This document shows, in pieces, positions 17,097-26,165 of a stretch of DNA of 64,000 bases. The DNA comes from Dorea sp. AM10-31 (GTDB lineage Bacteria; Bacillota; Clostridia; Lachnospirales; Lachnospiraceae), in assembly GCF_003435815.1 (NCBI RefSeq), contig NZ_QTUV01000004.1, positions 62,001-126,000 of the forward strand. Direction: 5' to 3'. The position numbers and the translations under genes are program-made. The first letter of the stretch is position 1, and each line of letters starts with the position of its first letter. The notes below the pieces were generated by a model. That model saw only the letters and a list, made by a program, of their open reading frames with translations, did no database searches and was not told the DNA's origin.

Positions 17097-18412
17097 TGTT
17101 TGATACATTGCGAAGAGCATTTAAAATTAAGGATCTCCGGAGAAGAATCGGATATACATTTTTAATGTTAATCGTGATTAGACTCGGTTCAGAACTGCCG
17201 ACACCGGGAGTTAACCCAAGCTATATCAAAGAGTTTTTTGCACAGAACACAGGTGAAGCGTTTAATTTATTTAACGCTTTCACCGGTGGATCTTTTGAGC
17301 AGATGTCCGTATTTGCTCTGAGTATTACACCATACATTACATCATCCATCATTATCCAGCTTCTTACAATTGCGATTCCGCAGTTGGAAGAGATGCAGAA
17401 AGATGGTGAAGACGGAAGAAAGAAACTTACAAAAATTACCCGTTATCTTACAGTTGTACTTGCTCTGATCGAATCAATTGCGATGTCAGTTGGATTTGGA
17501 CGTCAGGGACTTCTGAAAGAATACAACTTTGTAAATGCTGCAATCGTAGTATTAACACTGACAGCCGGATCCGCATTCTTGATGTGGGCAGGTGAACAGA
17601 TTACAGAGAAGGGCGTAGGAAATGGTATTTCCATCGTTCTGGTGATTAATATTCTTTCCCGTGTACCGAATGATATGACAACACTTTACAGCCAGTTCGT
17701 AAAAGGCAAGAGCATTGCCAAAGGCGGACTCGCGGCAGTAATTATTCTTGCAATCATTCTTGCACTTGTAGTATTTACTACATTGCTTCAAGATGCTGAA
17801 CGCAGAATCGCGGTACAGTATTCACAGAAGGTGACAGGAAGAAGAACATACGGTGGACAGACAACACACATCCCGTTGAAAGTAAACACCGCAGGTGTTA
17901 TTCCGATCATCTTTGCATCATCTCTGATGCAGTTTCCGATTGTCATTGCTTCACTGGCAGGCAAGGGAAACGGTAACGGAATTGGAAGTCAGATCTTAAA
18001 GGGAATGAATCAGGGTAACTGGTTGAATCCGGATCAGATTCAGTACAGCTGGGGATTAGTCGTATACATTATATTGACAGTATTCTTTGCTTACTTCTAT
18101 ACATCCATTACATTCAATCCATTAGAGATTGCAAATAATATGAAAAAAAGCGGTGGATTTATCCCGGGTATCCGTCCTGGTAAACCAACCGTAGAATATT
18201 TGACAAAGAGACTTAACTATATCATCTTTATCGGAGCATGCGGACTTGTCATTGTACAGGTTATTCCGATTTTCTTTAATGGATGGTTAGGTGCAAAAGT
18301 ATCCTTTGGTGGTACATCACTGATCATTATTGTCAGCGTCGTACTTGAAACACTCAAACAGATTGAGTCACAGTTATTAGTACGTAACTACAAAGGATTT
18401 TTGAACAGTTAA
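17096..18412 (+). CDS. secY: Protein translocase subunit SecY
   Basis: 438 residues with ten membrane helices. SecY is the channel of the SecYEG translocon. LGSELPTPGVNPSYIKEFF after helix 1 corresponds to the plug region; the long cytoplasmic loops with QYSQKVTGRRTYGGQTTHIP (about 241-260) and NPLEIANNMKKSGGFIPGIR contact ribosome and SecA. A GC-rich stem-loop CGCGGAT/ATCCGCG (18432-18448) follows, without a T-run, so read-through to adk is likely. Confidence 0.98.
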   Translation: MFDTLRRAFKIKDLRRRIGYTFLMLIVIRLGSELPTPGVNPSYIKEFFAQNTGEAFNLFNAFTGGSFEQMSVFALSITPYITSSIIIQLLTIAIPQLEEMQKDGEDGRKKLTKITRYLTVVLALIESIAMSVGFGRQGLLKEYNFVNAAIVVLTLTAGSAFLMWAGEQITEKGVGNGISIVLVINILSRVPNDMTTLYSQFVKGKSIAKGGLAAVIILAIILALVVFTTLLQDAERRIAVQYSQKVTGRRTYGGQTTHIPLKVNTAGVIPIIFASSLMQFPIVIASLAGKGNGNGIGSQILKGMNQGNWLNPDQIQYSWGLVVYIILTVFFAYFYTSITFNPLEIANNMKKSGGFIPGIRPGKPTVEYLTKRLNYIIFIGACGLVIVQVIPIFFNGWLGAKVSFGGTSLIIIVSVVLETLKQIESQLLVRNYKGFLNS

Positions 18413-18476
18413 GCATATAAGCAATTTGACTCGCGGATTTTATCCGCGGGTTAAAATGCTATAAGGAGGAACTCAT

Positions 18477-19121
18477 ATGAAAATTATTATGTTAGGAGCC
18501 CCTGGAGCGGGCAAGGGAACTCAGGCAAAGAAAATTGCCGCAAAATATAACATTCCTCATATTTCAACCGGAGACATCTTTAGAGCAAACATTAAAAATG
18601 GTACGGAATTGGGTAAACAAGCGAAAACGTACATGGATCAGGGACTTCTTGTTCCGGATGAACTGGTTGTAGATCTCGTTGTAGACCGCGTGAACCAGGA
18701 AGATTGTAAAGAAGGATATGTTCTGGACGGATTTCCGAGAACAATCCCGCAGGCAGAAGCATTGGATGTTGCACTTGAAAAACTGGGACAGAAAATAGAT
18801 TATGCGATTGATGTAGATGTCCCGGATGAGAATATAGTTCATCGTATGGGTGGCCGCCGTGCATGTGTAGGTTGTGGCGCAACATATCATCTGGAATATG
18901 CTCCGACCAAAGTAGATGGTATCTGCGATACATGCGGAAAAGAGCTAATTTTAAGAGATGATGACAAGCCGGAGACAGTGAAGAAACGTCTTGGGGTATA
19001 TCATGAGCAGACACAGCCGTTGATTGACTATTATACAAAAGCCGGAATACTGACTACAGTCGATGGAACGATTGATATCGAGGATGTATTCCAGACAATC
19101 GTAAAGATTTTAGGAGAATAA
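18477..19121 (+). CDS. adk: Adenylate kinase, zinc-lid type
   Basis: 214 residues; catalyses ATP + AMP to 2 ADP in the cytoplasm. P-loop [11 protein letters not shown] at residues 7-17, NMP-binding TGDIFR at 31-36, and a long lid with a zinc knuckle formed by C130, C133, C150 and C153, the form usual in Gram-positive bacteria. Its place between secY and map is the normal clostridial order. Ribosome site AGGAGG. Confidence 0.98.
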   Translation: MKIIMLGAPGAGKGTQAKKIAAKYNIPHISTGDIFRANIKNGTELGKQAKTYMDQGLLVPDELVVDLVVDRVNQEDCKEGYVLDGFPRTIPQAEALDVALEKLGQKIDYAIDVDVPDENIVHRMGGRRACVGCGATYHLEYAPTKVDGICDTCGKELILRDDDKPETVKKRLGVYHEQTQPLIDYYTKAGILTTVDGTIDIEDVFQTIVKILGE

Positions 19122-19125
19122 GAAC

Positions 19126-19887
19126 ATGCCAATTACAGTAAAATCGTCCAGAGAAATTGAATTAATGACAGAAGCCGGACGTATATTGGAAATTGTTCAT
19201 AAGGAATTAGAAAAAGCACTTCATCCGGGAATGACGACCAAGGCAATCGACCGCCTTGGTGAAGAGATCATCCGCAGCTATGGATGTATCCCGTCATTTC
19301 TGGATTACAATGGATATCCGGCATCAATCTGTGTGTCAGTGAACGATGAAGTGGTTCACGGAATTCCGAGTGAACACAGGATCATCAGAGAAGGCGACAT
19401 TGTCAGCCTGGATGCAGGAGTTATTTATAAAGGATATCACTCGGATGCAGCACGTACACATTGCGTTGGAGAAGTATCCAAAGAGGCGCAGGATCTGGTA
19501 CGCGTGACAAGAGAGTGTTTCTTCGAAGGTATAAAATACGCGAAAGAAGGCAATCATTTATTTGATATATCCGGGGCAATCGGAAGATACGCTGAAGAGA
19601 GAGGATACGGCGTTGTGCGTGACCTGTGCGGCCATGGCATAGGAACAGCACTTCATGAGGCACCGGAGATACCGAATTATGAGATGAAGCGTAAAGGTGT
19701 ACTGTTAAAAGCCGGAATGACACTTGCTATTGAACCTATGATTAACATCGGTGGATGGGAAGTTGACTGGATGGATGATGACTGGACTGTAGTAACAAGA
19801 GACCATTCGTTATCTGCACATTATGAGAATACGGTATTGATCACAGAAAACGAACCGAAACTTCTTTCTTTAACTGAGGGCATATAG
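19126..19887 (+). CDS. map: Methionine aminopeptidase, type I
   Basis: 253 residues of the pita-bread fold; removes initiator methionine from nascent proteins. Metal ligands are seen in SLDAGVIYKGYHSDAARTHC (two Asp), GHGIGTALHEAP (His), LAIEPMINIGG (Glu) and the closing YENTVLITE (Glu). No N-terminal zinc-finger or SH3 linker extension. It starts four bases after adk. Confidence 0.97.
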   Translation: MPITVKSSREIELMTEAGRILEIVHKELEKALHPGMTTKAIDRLGEEIIRSYGCIPSFLDYNGYPASICVSVNDEVVHGIPSEHRIIREGDIVSLDAGVIYKGYHSDAARTHCVGEVSKEAQDLVRVTRECFFEGIKYAKEGNHLFDISGAIGRYAEERGYGVVRDLCGHGIGTALHEAPEIPNYEMKRKGVLLKAGMTLAIEPMINIGGWEVDWMDDDWTVVTRDHSLSAHYENTVLITENEPKLLSLTEGI

Positions 19888-19888
19888 T

Positions 19889-20149
19889 ATGGACAGATTT
19901 GAAAAAGGAATGCTTGTCAGATCGAAAGCCGGACATGATGCGGGAGAGATCTTTATCATAACCGGAACAGAAGATGCATATGTATATCTGGCGGATGGAA
20001 GACTACGCACGTTACAGAAACCAAAAAAGAAAAAGAAGAAACATGTGCAGATCATATTGCAGCAATATGATATACAGGATGCAGACGATGTAAAGATCAG
20101 ACGGATCATAAAGGAATGGAATAAGAAAGAAGAAAATCAGGAGGATTAG
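19889..20149 (+). CDS. KOW-domain RNA-binding protein (L14e-like)
   Basis: 86 residues. The N-terminal half matches the KOW fold ([20 protein letters not shown], residues 6-25), as in archaeal and eukaryotic L14e; a lysine run (PKKKKKKH near 50) and a charged tail follow. Such proteins occur in clostridia between map and infA and are presumed to bind RNA or the ribosome, though their task is not established. It starts one base after the map stop and ends two bases before infA, so it is a true operon member. Confidence 0.85.
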   Translation: MDRFEKGMLVRSKAGHDAGEIFIITGTEDAYVYLADGRLRTLQKPKKKKKKHVQIILQQYDIQDADDVKIRRIIKEWNKKEENQED

Positions 20150-20151
20150 AG

Positions 20152-20370
20152 ATGTCAAAAGCTGACGTAATTGAAATTGAAGGAACTGTAGTAGAAAAAT
20201 TACCTAACGCAATGTTTCAGGTAGAACTGGAAAATGGTCACCAGGTACTTGCACATATCAGTGGAAAGCTCAGAATGAACTTTATCAAGATTCTGCCAGG
20301 TGACAAAGTAACTTTAGAATTATCCCCATATGATCTTTCAAAAGGAAGAATTATCTGGAGAGATAAATAA
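20152..20370 (+). CDS. infA: Translation initiation factor IF-1
   Basis: 72 residues, one S1-like OB domain. Binds the A site of the 30S subunit during initiation. [39 protein letters not shown] and the [10 protein letters not shown] end are the standard motifs. Ribosome site AGGAGG inside the preceding gene. Confidence 0.98.
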   Translation: MSKADVIEIEGTVVEKLPNAMFQVELENGHQVLAHISGKLRMNFIKILPGDKVTLELSPYDLSKGRIIWRDK

Positions 20371-20385
20371 ATTATAAAAAGTCTA

Positions 20386-20415
20386 TTGACTTTGCTGGAC
20401 AAATGATGCTATACT
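20386..20415 (+). promoter_or_regulatory. Internal promoter before rpmJ
   Basis: TTGACT (20386-20391) and TATACT (20410-20415) with an 18-base spacer, in the 157-base gap after infA. It would drive rpmJ-rpsM-rpsK-rpsD-rpoA-rplQ separately from the main promoter. Confidence 0.7.
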
Positions 20416-20527
20416 ATATAAGCGCGTTTTCGGGCATTTCTATGTGTAAAGACGAATGAGTTGCGGTTTTTACAGCGAAAAAGCGCAAGATACAAAAGGC
20501 AGAGCAATGGATGAAAGGAGGATCCCC

Positions 20528-20641
20528 GTGAAGGTTAGATCATCAGTAAAACCAATTTGCGAAAAATGCAAAGTAATCAAAAGAAAAGGAAGCGTTCGCA
20601 TTATCTGCGAGAACCCGAAGCATAAACAGAGACAGGGTTAA
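20528..20641 (+). CDS. rpmJ: Ribosomal protein L36
   Basis: 37 residues from GTG 20528, behind AGGAGG. The zinc ribbon is complete: C11, C14, C27 and H32. L36 is a tiny 50S protein that stabilises late rRNA folding. A longer frame upstream from 20456 has no family match and overlaps the promoter-proximal leader. Confidence 0.97.
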   Translation: MKVRSSVKPICEKCKVIKRKGSVRIICENPKHKQRQG

Positions 20642-20872
20642 TTAAGGCGGCTGATAGACGACACACCAGGAGGTGTGTAGACTATTTGAAATATACAAGG
20701 AAACACCTGTAGCCGGTGACTATCCTCGTATATTGCTTCTAATGCCGGCTCGTCATTGCCGTTTTATGAAGCGGTGGCCGGAAAGGGTGTGGATACCGAC
20801 ACACCTGGGATTTCATTAAGAGAATCCCCTATTAAAGACAATGAAAACTAAGTAAAAAGAAAATGGAGGAAC
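20642..20872 (+). ncRNA. Structured leader between rpmJ and rpsM
   Basis: About 230 untranslated bases rich in helices. CACACC (20662-20667) pairs with GGTGTG (20672-20677); a second copy, GGTGTG (20786-20791) with CACACC (20800-20805), forms later. AATATAC (20690-20696) pairs with GTATATT (20728-20734) around an inner CACC/GGTG hairpin. GGGATT (20807-20812) pairs with AATCCC (20823-20828) before the rpsM ribosome site. Position before rpsM-rpsK-rpsD makes it a likely autoregulatory leader, with S4 the best candidate ligand by analogy with other alpha-operon leaders. Confidence 0.6.
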
Positions 20873-20878
20873 AATCAC

Positions 20879-21247
20879 ATGGCTCGTATAGCAGGTGTAG
20901 ACTTACCAAGAGACAAACGTGTCGAGATCGGATTAACTTATATCTATGGAATCGGCAGAGCAAGTGCAACACGTATTTTAGCAGAAGCAGGCGTTGATGC
21001 TGATATCCGCTGCAGAGATCTGACAGACGAAGACGTTAAGAAGATCAGTGCAGTAATCGATGAGACACAGACAGTAGAAGGTGATCTTCGTAGAGAGATC
21101 GCTCTGAACATTAAGAGACTTCAGGAGATCGGATGCTACAGAGGTATCCGTCACAGAAAAGGACTTCCGGTTCGTGGTCAGAAGACTAAGACAAATGCAA
21201 GAACAAGAAAAGGTCCTAAGAGAACAGTAGCAAACAAAAAGAAATAA
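20879..21247 (+). CDS. rpsM: Ribosomal protein S13
   Basis: 122 residues. S13 lies at the top of the 30S head and bridges to L5. [20 protein letters not shown] at the start and the basic tail [19 protein letters not shown] that reaches the P-site tRNA are intact. Confidence 0.98.
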   Translation: MARIAGVDLPRDKRVEIGLTYIYGIGRASATRILAEAGVDADIRCRDLTDEDVKKISAVIDETQTVEGDLRREIALNIKRLQEIGCYRGIRHRKGLPVRGQKTKTNARTRKGPKRTVANKKK

Positions 21248-21277
21248 TTAAAAAGGAAAGTGTAGGTTAGTTTTATT

Positions 21278-21673
21278 ATGGCAAAGAAAGTTACAAAAAA
21301 AGTGACAAAGAGACGTGTCAAGAAAAACGTTGAACATGGACAGGCTCACATCCAGTCATCTTTTAATAACACAATCGTTACATTAACAGATGCTCAGGGA
21401 AATGCTCTTTCATGGGCAAGTGCAGGCGGTCTTGGATTTAGAGGTTCAAGAAAATCTACCCCTTATGCAGCTCAGATGGCAGCTGAAACAGCAGCTAAAG
21501 CAGCATTAGTACATGGTTTGAAATCAGTTGACGTTATGGTTAAAGGACCAGGTTCAGGTAGAGAAGCAGCAATTCGTGCCCTGCAGGCATGCGGAATTGA
21601 CGTAACAAGTATCAAGGATGTTACTCCGGTACCACACAATGGCTGCCGTCCGCCGAAACGCAGAAGAGTGTAA
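21278..21673 (+). CDS. rpsK: Ribosomal protein S11
   Basis: 131 residues. S11 shapes the platform of the 30S near the E site and Shine-Dalgarno helix. [20 protein letters not shown] (about 23-42), [20 protein letters not shown] and [17 protein letters not shown] at the end are the canonical motifs. The N-terminus is a lysine-rich tail. Confidence 0.98.
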   Translation: MAKKVTKKVTKRRVKKNVEHGQAHIQSSFNNTIVTLTDAQGNALSWASAGGLGFRGSRKSTPYAAQMAAETAAKAALVHGLKSVDVMVKGPGSGREAAIRALQACGIDVTSIKDVTPVPHNGCRPPKRRRV

Positions 21674-21735
21674 TACTTATTTTAGATTTATTATACGCTT
21701 ACCGTAAACTGATTGAAATTAGGAGGAAATAAAAC

Positions 21736-22329
21736 ATGGCAGTAAATAGAGTTCCGGTTCTTAAAAGATGCCGTTCTCTCGGAATGGATCCGGTATATTT
21801 AGGAATTGATAAAAAGTCCAACAGACAGTTAAAAAGATCCAATAGAAAAATGAGCGAGTATGGTCTTCAGTTACGTGAAAAACAGAAAGCTAAATTCATC
21901 TATGGTGTATTAGAGAAACCTTTCAGAAACTACTACAAGAAAGCTAAACAGATGTCAGGTATGACTGGTGAAAACCTGATGGTTTTTCTTGAGTCCAGAC
22001 TGGACAACGTAGTATTCCGTATGGGACTTGCAAGAACAAGACGTGAAGCAAGACAGATCGTTGACCACAAACATGTACTTGTTAATGGTAAACAGGTAAA
22101 CATCCCATCTTACCTTATCAAAGCTGGTGATGTGATCGAAATCAAAGAAGCTAAGAAGAGCTCAACAAGATATAAAGAGATCGTAGAAGTTACAGGCGGA
22201 CGTATGGTTCCGGATTGGTTAGAAGTTGACGCTGAAGCTCTGAAAGGAACAGTTAAAGAACTTCCAAACCGTGAAGCAATCGATGTTCCAGTAGACGAGA
22301 TGTTAATCGTCGAGTTGTATTCTAAATAA
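21736..22329 (+). CDS. rpsD: Ribosomal protein S4
   Basis: 197 residues, zinc-free form (a single Cys at position 12, no Cys knuckle). S4 starts 30S assembly and lines the mRNA entry; in several bacteria it represses the alpha operon. The S4 RNA-binding domain starts at RLDNVVFRMGLARTRREARQ (about 89-108), with HKHVLVNGKQVNIPSYLIK after it. AGGAGG ribosome site. Confidence 0.97.
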   Translation: MAVNRVPVLKRCRSLGMDPVYLGIDKKSNRQLKRSNRKMSEYGLQLREKQKAKFIYGVLEKPFRNYYKKAKQMSGMTGENLMVFLESRLDNVVFRMGLARTRREARQIVDHKHVLVNGKQVNIPSYLIKAGDVIEIKEAKKSSTRYKEIVEVTGGRMVPDWLEVDAEALKGTVKELPNREAIDVPVDEMLIVELYSK

Positions 22330-22359
22330 TAACCCGTAACACCACAGGAGGTGGACTTA

Positions 22360-23319
22360 GTGTTTGATTTTAATAAACCCAATATTGAAATAACTGAGAT
22401 TTCAGAAGATAAGAAATATGGAAGATTCGTTGTAGAACCACTCGAAAGAGGATATGGTACAACATTAGGTAACTCCCTTAGAAGAATCATGCTTTCATCT
22501 TTACCGGGTGCTGCAATCAGCCAGGTGAAGATTGATGGGGTACTTCATGAGTTCAGCTCCATTCCAGGGGTGAAAGAGGATGTTACAGAGATTATCATGA
22601 ACTTGAAATCACTGGCTATCAAGAATACATCCGAGACAGATGAGCCTAAGACAGCTTATATCGAGTTCGAGGGTGAAGGTGTTGTAACAGCAGCAGACAT
22701 TCAGGTGGATCAGGACATCGAGATCATGAATCCTGAGACAGTAATCGCTACACTGAACGGCGGTGCAGACAGCAAGCTTTACATGGAATTAACCATCACG
22801 AAAGGAAGAGGATATGTAAGCTCTGATAAGAATAAGAACGACGATTTGCCGATTGCGGTAATTCCGATTGATTCTATCTACACACCGGTTGAACGTGTAA
22901 ATCTTACCGTTGAAAATACTCGTGTTGGTCAGATTACAGATTTTGACAAATTAACATTAGATGTATACACAAACGGAACACTGCTCCCGGATGAAGCAGT
23001 AAGTTTGGCAGCTAAGGTACTCAGCGAGCACCTGAAACTGTTCATTGATCTGTCAGAAGTAGCTCAGGCTGCAGAAGTAATGATCGAAAAAGAAGATGAC
23101 GAGAAAGAGAAAGTGCTTGAGATGAGCATTGACGAATTAGAGTTATCTGTACGTTCTTACAATTGTCTGAAGAGGGCTGGTATTAACACGGTTGAAGAAC
23201 TGACAAACAGAACACCGGAAGACATGATGAAAGTTCGTAACCTTGGACGTAAGTCCTTAGAAGAAGTACTTGCTAAGCTTGATGAATTAGGATTAAGCTT
23301 AAGCAAAGGAGAGGAATAA
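22360..23319 (+). CDS. rpoA: RNA polymerase alpha subunit
   Basis: 319 residues. The N-terminal domain dimerises and nucleates RNA polymerase assembly ([20 protein letters not shown], about 27-46); the C-terminal domain for activators and UP elements is complete ([20 protein letters not shown], with [11 protein letters not shown] after it). Start chosen at GTG 22360, eight bases after AGGAGG; GTG at 22351 overlaps that site. Confidence 0.97.
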   Translation: MFDFNKPNIEITEISEDKKYGRFVVEPLERGYGTTLGNSLRRIMLSSLPGAAISQVKIDGVLHEFSSIPGVKEDVTEIIMNLKSLAIKNTSETDEPKTAYIEFEGEGVVTAADIQVDQDIEIMNPETVIATLNGGADSKLYMELTITKGRGYVSSDKNKNDDLPIAVIPIDSIYTPVERVNLTVENTRVGQITDFDKLTLDVYTNGTLLPDEAVSLAAKVLSEHLKLFIDLSEVAQAAEVMIEKEDDEKEKVLEMSIDELELSVRSYNCLKRAGINTVEELTNRTPEDMMKVRNLGRKSLEEVLAKLDELGLSLSKGEE

Positions 23320-23441
23320 ATCGGGTTTCCACGGTTTTTCCTAAAAGTGCCTTCTGCTGATAAGTCTGAAAGTGCACAGCAGAGCATTTGGCTAGTAAGC
23401 CCGAAGAGTATAACCAAGTGTAAATATGGAGGATATGAATA

Positions 23442-23978
23442 ATGGCAAAGTATAGAAAACTCGGCAGAACATCAAGCCAGAGAAAAGCTTTATTAAGAAA
23501 CCAGGTAACAGCATTACTTAACAATGGTAAGATCAAGACTACAGAAGCTAAAGCTAAAGAGATCCGCAAGATCGCTGAAGGTCTGATCGCTATGGCTGTC
23601 AGAGAAAAAGACAACTTTGAAGAAGTAACTGTTAAAGCTAAAGTTGCTCGCAAAGACAAAGACGGAAAACGTGTAAAAGAAGTTGTAGACGGTAAGAAAG
23701 TTACAGTATACGATGAAGTTGACAAGACAATCAAGAAAGATATGCCTAGCAGACTTCACGCACGTCGTCAGATGTTAAAAGTTCTCTATCCTGTAAAAGA
23801 AGTTCCGACAGCACAGGCTGGAAGAAAGAAAAATACAAAAGATGTTGACCTTGTTGCAAAACTCTTTGATGAGATTGCACCAAAATATGCTGATCGTAAT
23901 GGTGGTTACACAAGAATCATCAAGATCGGACAGCGTAAAGGTGATGCAGCAATGGAAGTTCTGATCGAACTGGTTTAA
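23442..23978 (+). CDS. rplQ: Ribosomal protein L17 with an internal insert
   Basis: 178 residues against about 113-130 usually. The N-terminal half ([20 protein letters not shown], residues 3-22) and the C-terminal signature ([20 protein letters not shown]) are standard L17. Between AMAVREKDN and the LHARRQ helix lies an insert of about 45 charged residues, and a second shorter insert ([12 protein letters not shown]) follows. L17 lies at the bottom of the 50S near the tunnel exit. Last gene of the operon, followed by a strong terminator. Confidence 0.96.
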   Translation: MAKYRKLGRTSSQRKALLRNQVTALLNNGKIKTTEAKAKEIRKIAEGLIAMAVREKDNFEEVTVKAKVARKDKDGKRVKEVVDGKKVTVYDEVDKTIKKDMPSRLHARRQMLKVLYPVKEVPTAQAGRKKNTKDVDLVAKLFDEIAPKYADRNGGYTRIIKIGQRKGDAAMEVLIELV

Positions 23979-24004
23979 TTATCAGATTGCTGAAAGAATA
24001 TCGG

Positions 24005-24041
24005 AAGACTATGAAGCAGAGTTGTTTCATAGTCTTTTTTT
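24005..24041 (+). terminator. Terminator of the ribosomal superoperon
   Basis: AAGACTATGAA (24005-24015) pairs with TTCATAGTCTT (24026-24036) and a T7 run follows, 27 bases after the rplQ stop. Confidence 0.9.
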
Positions 24042-24261
24042 GCATAAAAAAGTGAAAGGGTTGAAATTGTAGGTGTTCTTGTGAAAATCATTACGCAGGG
24101 AATTGTAATTGTCTTCAACTATATTATTGCTAAATGTTACTTATTCGAAGATTAATTTAGAAAAAGTTAAAGAAAACTGTACAAGTAAGTATAGATGAAA
24201 TAAATAAATTGTGACAAAATCATCAATAAATCGTTAAATTATCTACTTTTGCTGTGCATGA

Positions 24262-24289
24262 TTACAAATGAGAAAAAAAATGCTATAAT
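24262..24289 (+). promoter_or_regulatory. Promoter of the hydrogenase pair
   Basis: TTACAA (24262-24267) and a perfect TATAAT (24284-24289) with a 16-base spacer, 44 bases before the flavoprotein start. The AT-rich gap from 24042 holds nothing else I could support. Confidence 0.6.
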
Positions 24290-24332
24290 AAGAAAACTGC
24301 ATCAATAATAATACAAAGAAGGGATGTATGAA

Positions 24333-26165
24333 ATGAGTAGGTTAGAAATTGCCTCTCCAAAAAAGGCGAAAATCGTTATGGAAGGCCTTTACAAAGATCT
24401 GGAGAGAAGAATCGAATCAAGCCCTCCGGGCTTATGTCCGGTTGATATGGCAAGAGCATTTTTGGAGTTATGTCACGCACAGACATGTGGAAAGTGTGTA
24501 CCATGCCGTATTGGATTGGGACAGTTAAACCAGTTCATCAAAGATGTACTGGATGGTAAAGCAACAATGGAGACATTAGACACTATGGAGCAGACAGCAT
24601 TGTCTATTATGGAATCAGCGGACTGTGCGATTGGTTACGAAGCTGCGAACATGGTATACAAAGGACTGATCGGATATCGCGATGATTATGTAGAGCATAT
24701 TCAGAGAGGACGTTGTACCTGTACATATAATCAGCCGGTACCTTGTGTGTCTTTATGTCCGGCACATGTTGATATTCCGGGATATATTGCATTAGTAGGA
24801 GAAGGAAGATATGCGGATGCAATCCGCCTGATCCGTAAGGATAATCCATTCCCGACGACATGTGGATTTATCTGTGAGCATCCTTGTGAGGCAAGATGCC
24901 GCAGAAACATGGTAGATGATTCTGTAAATATCCGCGGACTGAAACGTGTTGCGGCTGATTTCGCAGGAGAAGTAGAGCCGCCGAAGTGTGCAAAGAGCAC
25001 AGGTAAGAAGATCGCAGTACTCGGTGGAGGACCGGGAGGATTAAGTGCAGCATATTATCTTCAGTTAATGGGGCATCAGACAACTGTATATGAGATGCTT
25101 CCGAAACTGGGAGGAATGTTACGTTATGGTATTCCAAACTATCGTCTGCCGAAAGAGAGACTCGAAGATGACATTAACGCAATTCTGAAGACCGGAGTAG
25201 AAGTCAAATACGGTCTGAAGATTGGTCAGGATATCAATATTCAGGAATTAAGAGAACAGTACGATGCAGTGCTGATTACAATCGGAGCTAGTACAGATAA
25301 GAAACTGGGCCTTGACGGGGAAGACGCAGATGGAATCTTATCCGCAGTGCAGTTCTTACGTAATGTAGGAAAGAACGAGATCATGGATTTGACCGGAAAA
25401 GAAGTTGCTGTCATCGGTGGCGGTAACGTATCCATGGATGCAGTTCGTACAGCTAAGAGACTGGGCGCTAAGAAGGTAAGTATCGTATATCGTAGACGAG
25501 TAGCAGATATGACAGCTCTTCCGGGGGAAATAGAAGGCGCTGTAGCAGAAGGTATCGAATTACAGACACTCAAAGCACCTGCTTCACTCGATATTGATGA
25601 GAAGCACCATATTAAGGGAATTTATGTAACTCCGCAGATGATCAGTTCTATCAAAGATGGAAGAGCAAGCATCAAACCGACCGGAGAAGACGACATTTAT
25701 ATCCCATGTGATGTACTGATCGTAGCAATCGGACAGAATATCGAGACACGTCATTTTGAAGAAGCAGGTATCCCGGTTGAGCGTGGTAAGATCGTTACAA
25801 AGAGTACAGGAACATTTGAGAATATGCCAGGTGTATTTGCCGGTGGAGACTGTGCAAGTGGTCCGGCATCTGTTATTAAAGCAATTGCTGCTGCAAAAGT
25901 TGTTGCTGCCAATATTGATGAATATCTGGGATACCATCACGAGATTTCCTGTGATGTTGAGATTCCGGAAGCAGCCCTTCGTGACAGAACTCCATGCGGA
26001 AGAGTCAATCTGACAGAGCGTGAAGCATGTGAGAGAGTCTGTGATTTTGAAGGCGTAGAAAACTGTATGACAGAGAAGGAAGCAAAACAGGAGGCAAGCA
26101 GATGCCTTCGCTGCGATCACTTTGGATACGGAATATTTAAAGGAGGCAGAGAGACATTATGGTAA
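24333..26165 (+). CDS. NuoF-tail/GltD-like NAD(P)-binding flavoprotein, hydrogenase partner
   Basis: About 610 residues in three parts. Residues 1-115 resemble the C-terminal iron-sulfur domain of NuoF/HydB (TCGKCVPCRIGLGQL, then SADCAIG for a 4Fe-4S cluster). Then comes the N-terminal iron-sulfur region of the GltD/NfnB class (CGFICEHPCEARCRR). The rest is a two-dinucleotide oxidoreductase with FAD motif (AVLGGGPGGLSAAYYL) and NAD(P) motif (AVIGGGNVSMDAVRTA), ending with extra cysteines (EASRCLRCDHFG). It should pass electrons between NAD(P)H and the hydrogenase. It overlaps hydA by seven bases. I preferred ATG 24333, nine bases after AAGGG; ATG 24324 is the alternative. Confidence 0.88.
   Translation: MSRLEIASPKKAKIVMEGLYKDLERRIESSPPGLCPVDMARAFLELCHAQTCGKCVPCRIGLGQLNQFIKDVLDGKATMETLDTMEQTALSIMESADCAIGYEAANMVYKGLIGYRDDYVEHIQRGRCTCTYNQPVPCVSLCPAHVDIPGYIALVGEGRYADAIRLIRKDNPFPTTCGFICEHPCEARCRRNMVDDSVNIRGLKRVAADFAGEVEPPKCAKSTGKKIAVLGGGPGGLSAAYYLQLMGHQTTVYEMLPKLGGMLRYGIPNYRLPKERLEDDINAILKTGVEVKYGLKIGQDINIQELREQYDAVLITIGASTDKKLGLDGEDADGILSAVQFLRNVGKNEIMDLTGKEVAVIGGGNVSMDAVRTAKRLGAKKVSIVYRRRVADMTALPGEIEGAVAEGIELQTLKAPASLDIDEKHHIKGIYVTPQMISSIKDGRASIKPTGEDDIYIPCDVLIVAIGQNIETRHFEEAGIPVERGKIVTKSTGTFENMPGVFAGGDCASGPASVIKAIAAAKVVAANIDEYLGYHHEISCDVEIPEAALRDRTPCGRVNLTEREACERVCDFEGVENCMTEKEAKQEASRCLRCDHFGYGIFKGGRETLW

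Noticed and set aside
18432..18448. Terminator between secY and adk
   Set aside because: The stem is good but followed by GGTTAAAATG, not by a T-run; more likely a processing or stability hairpin.
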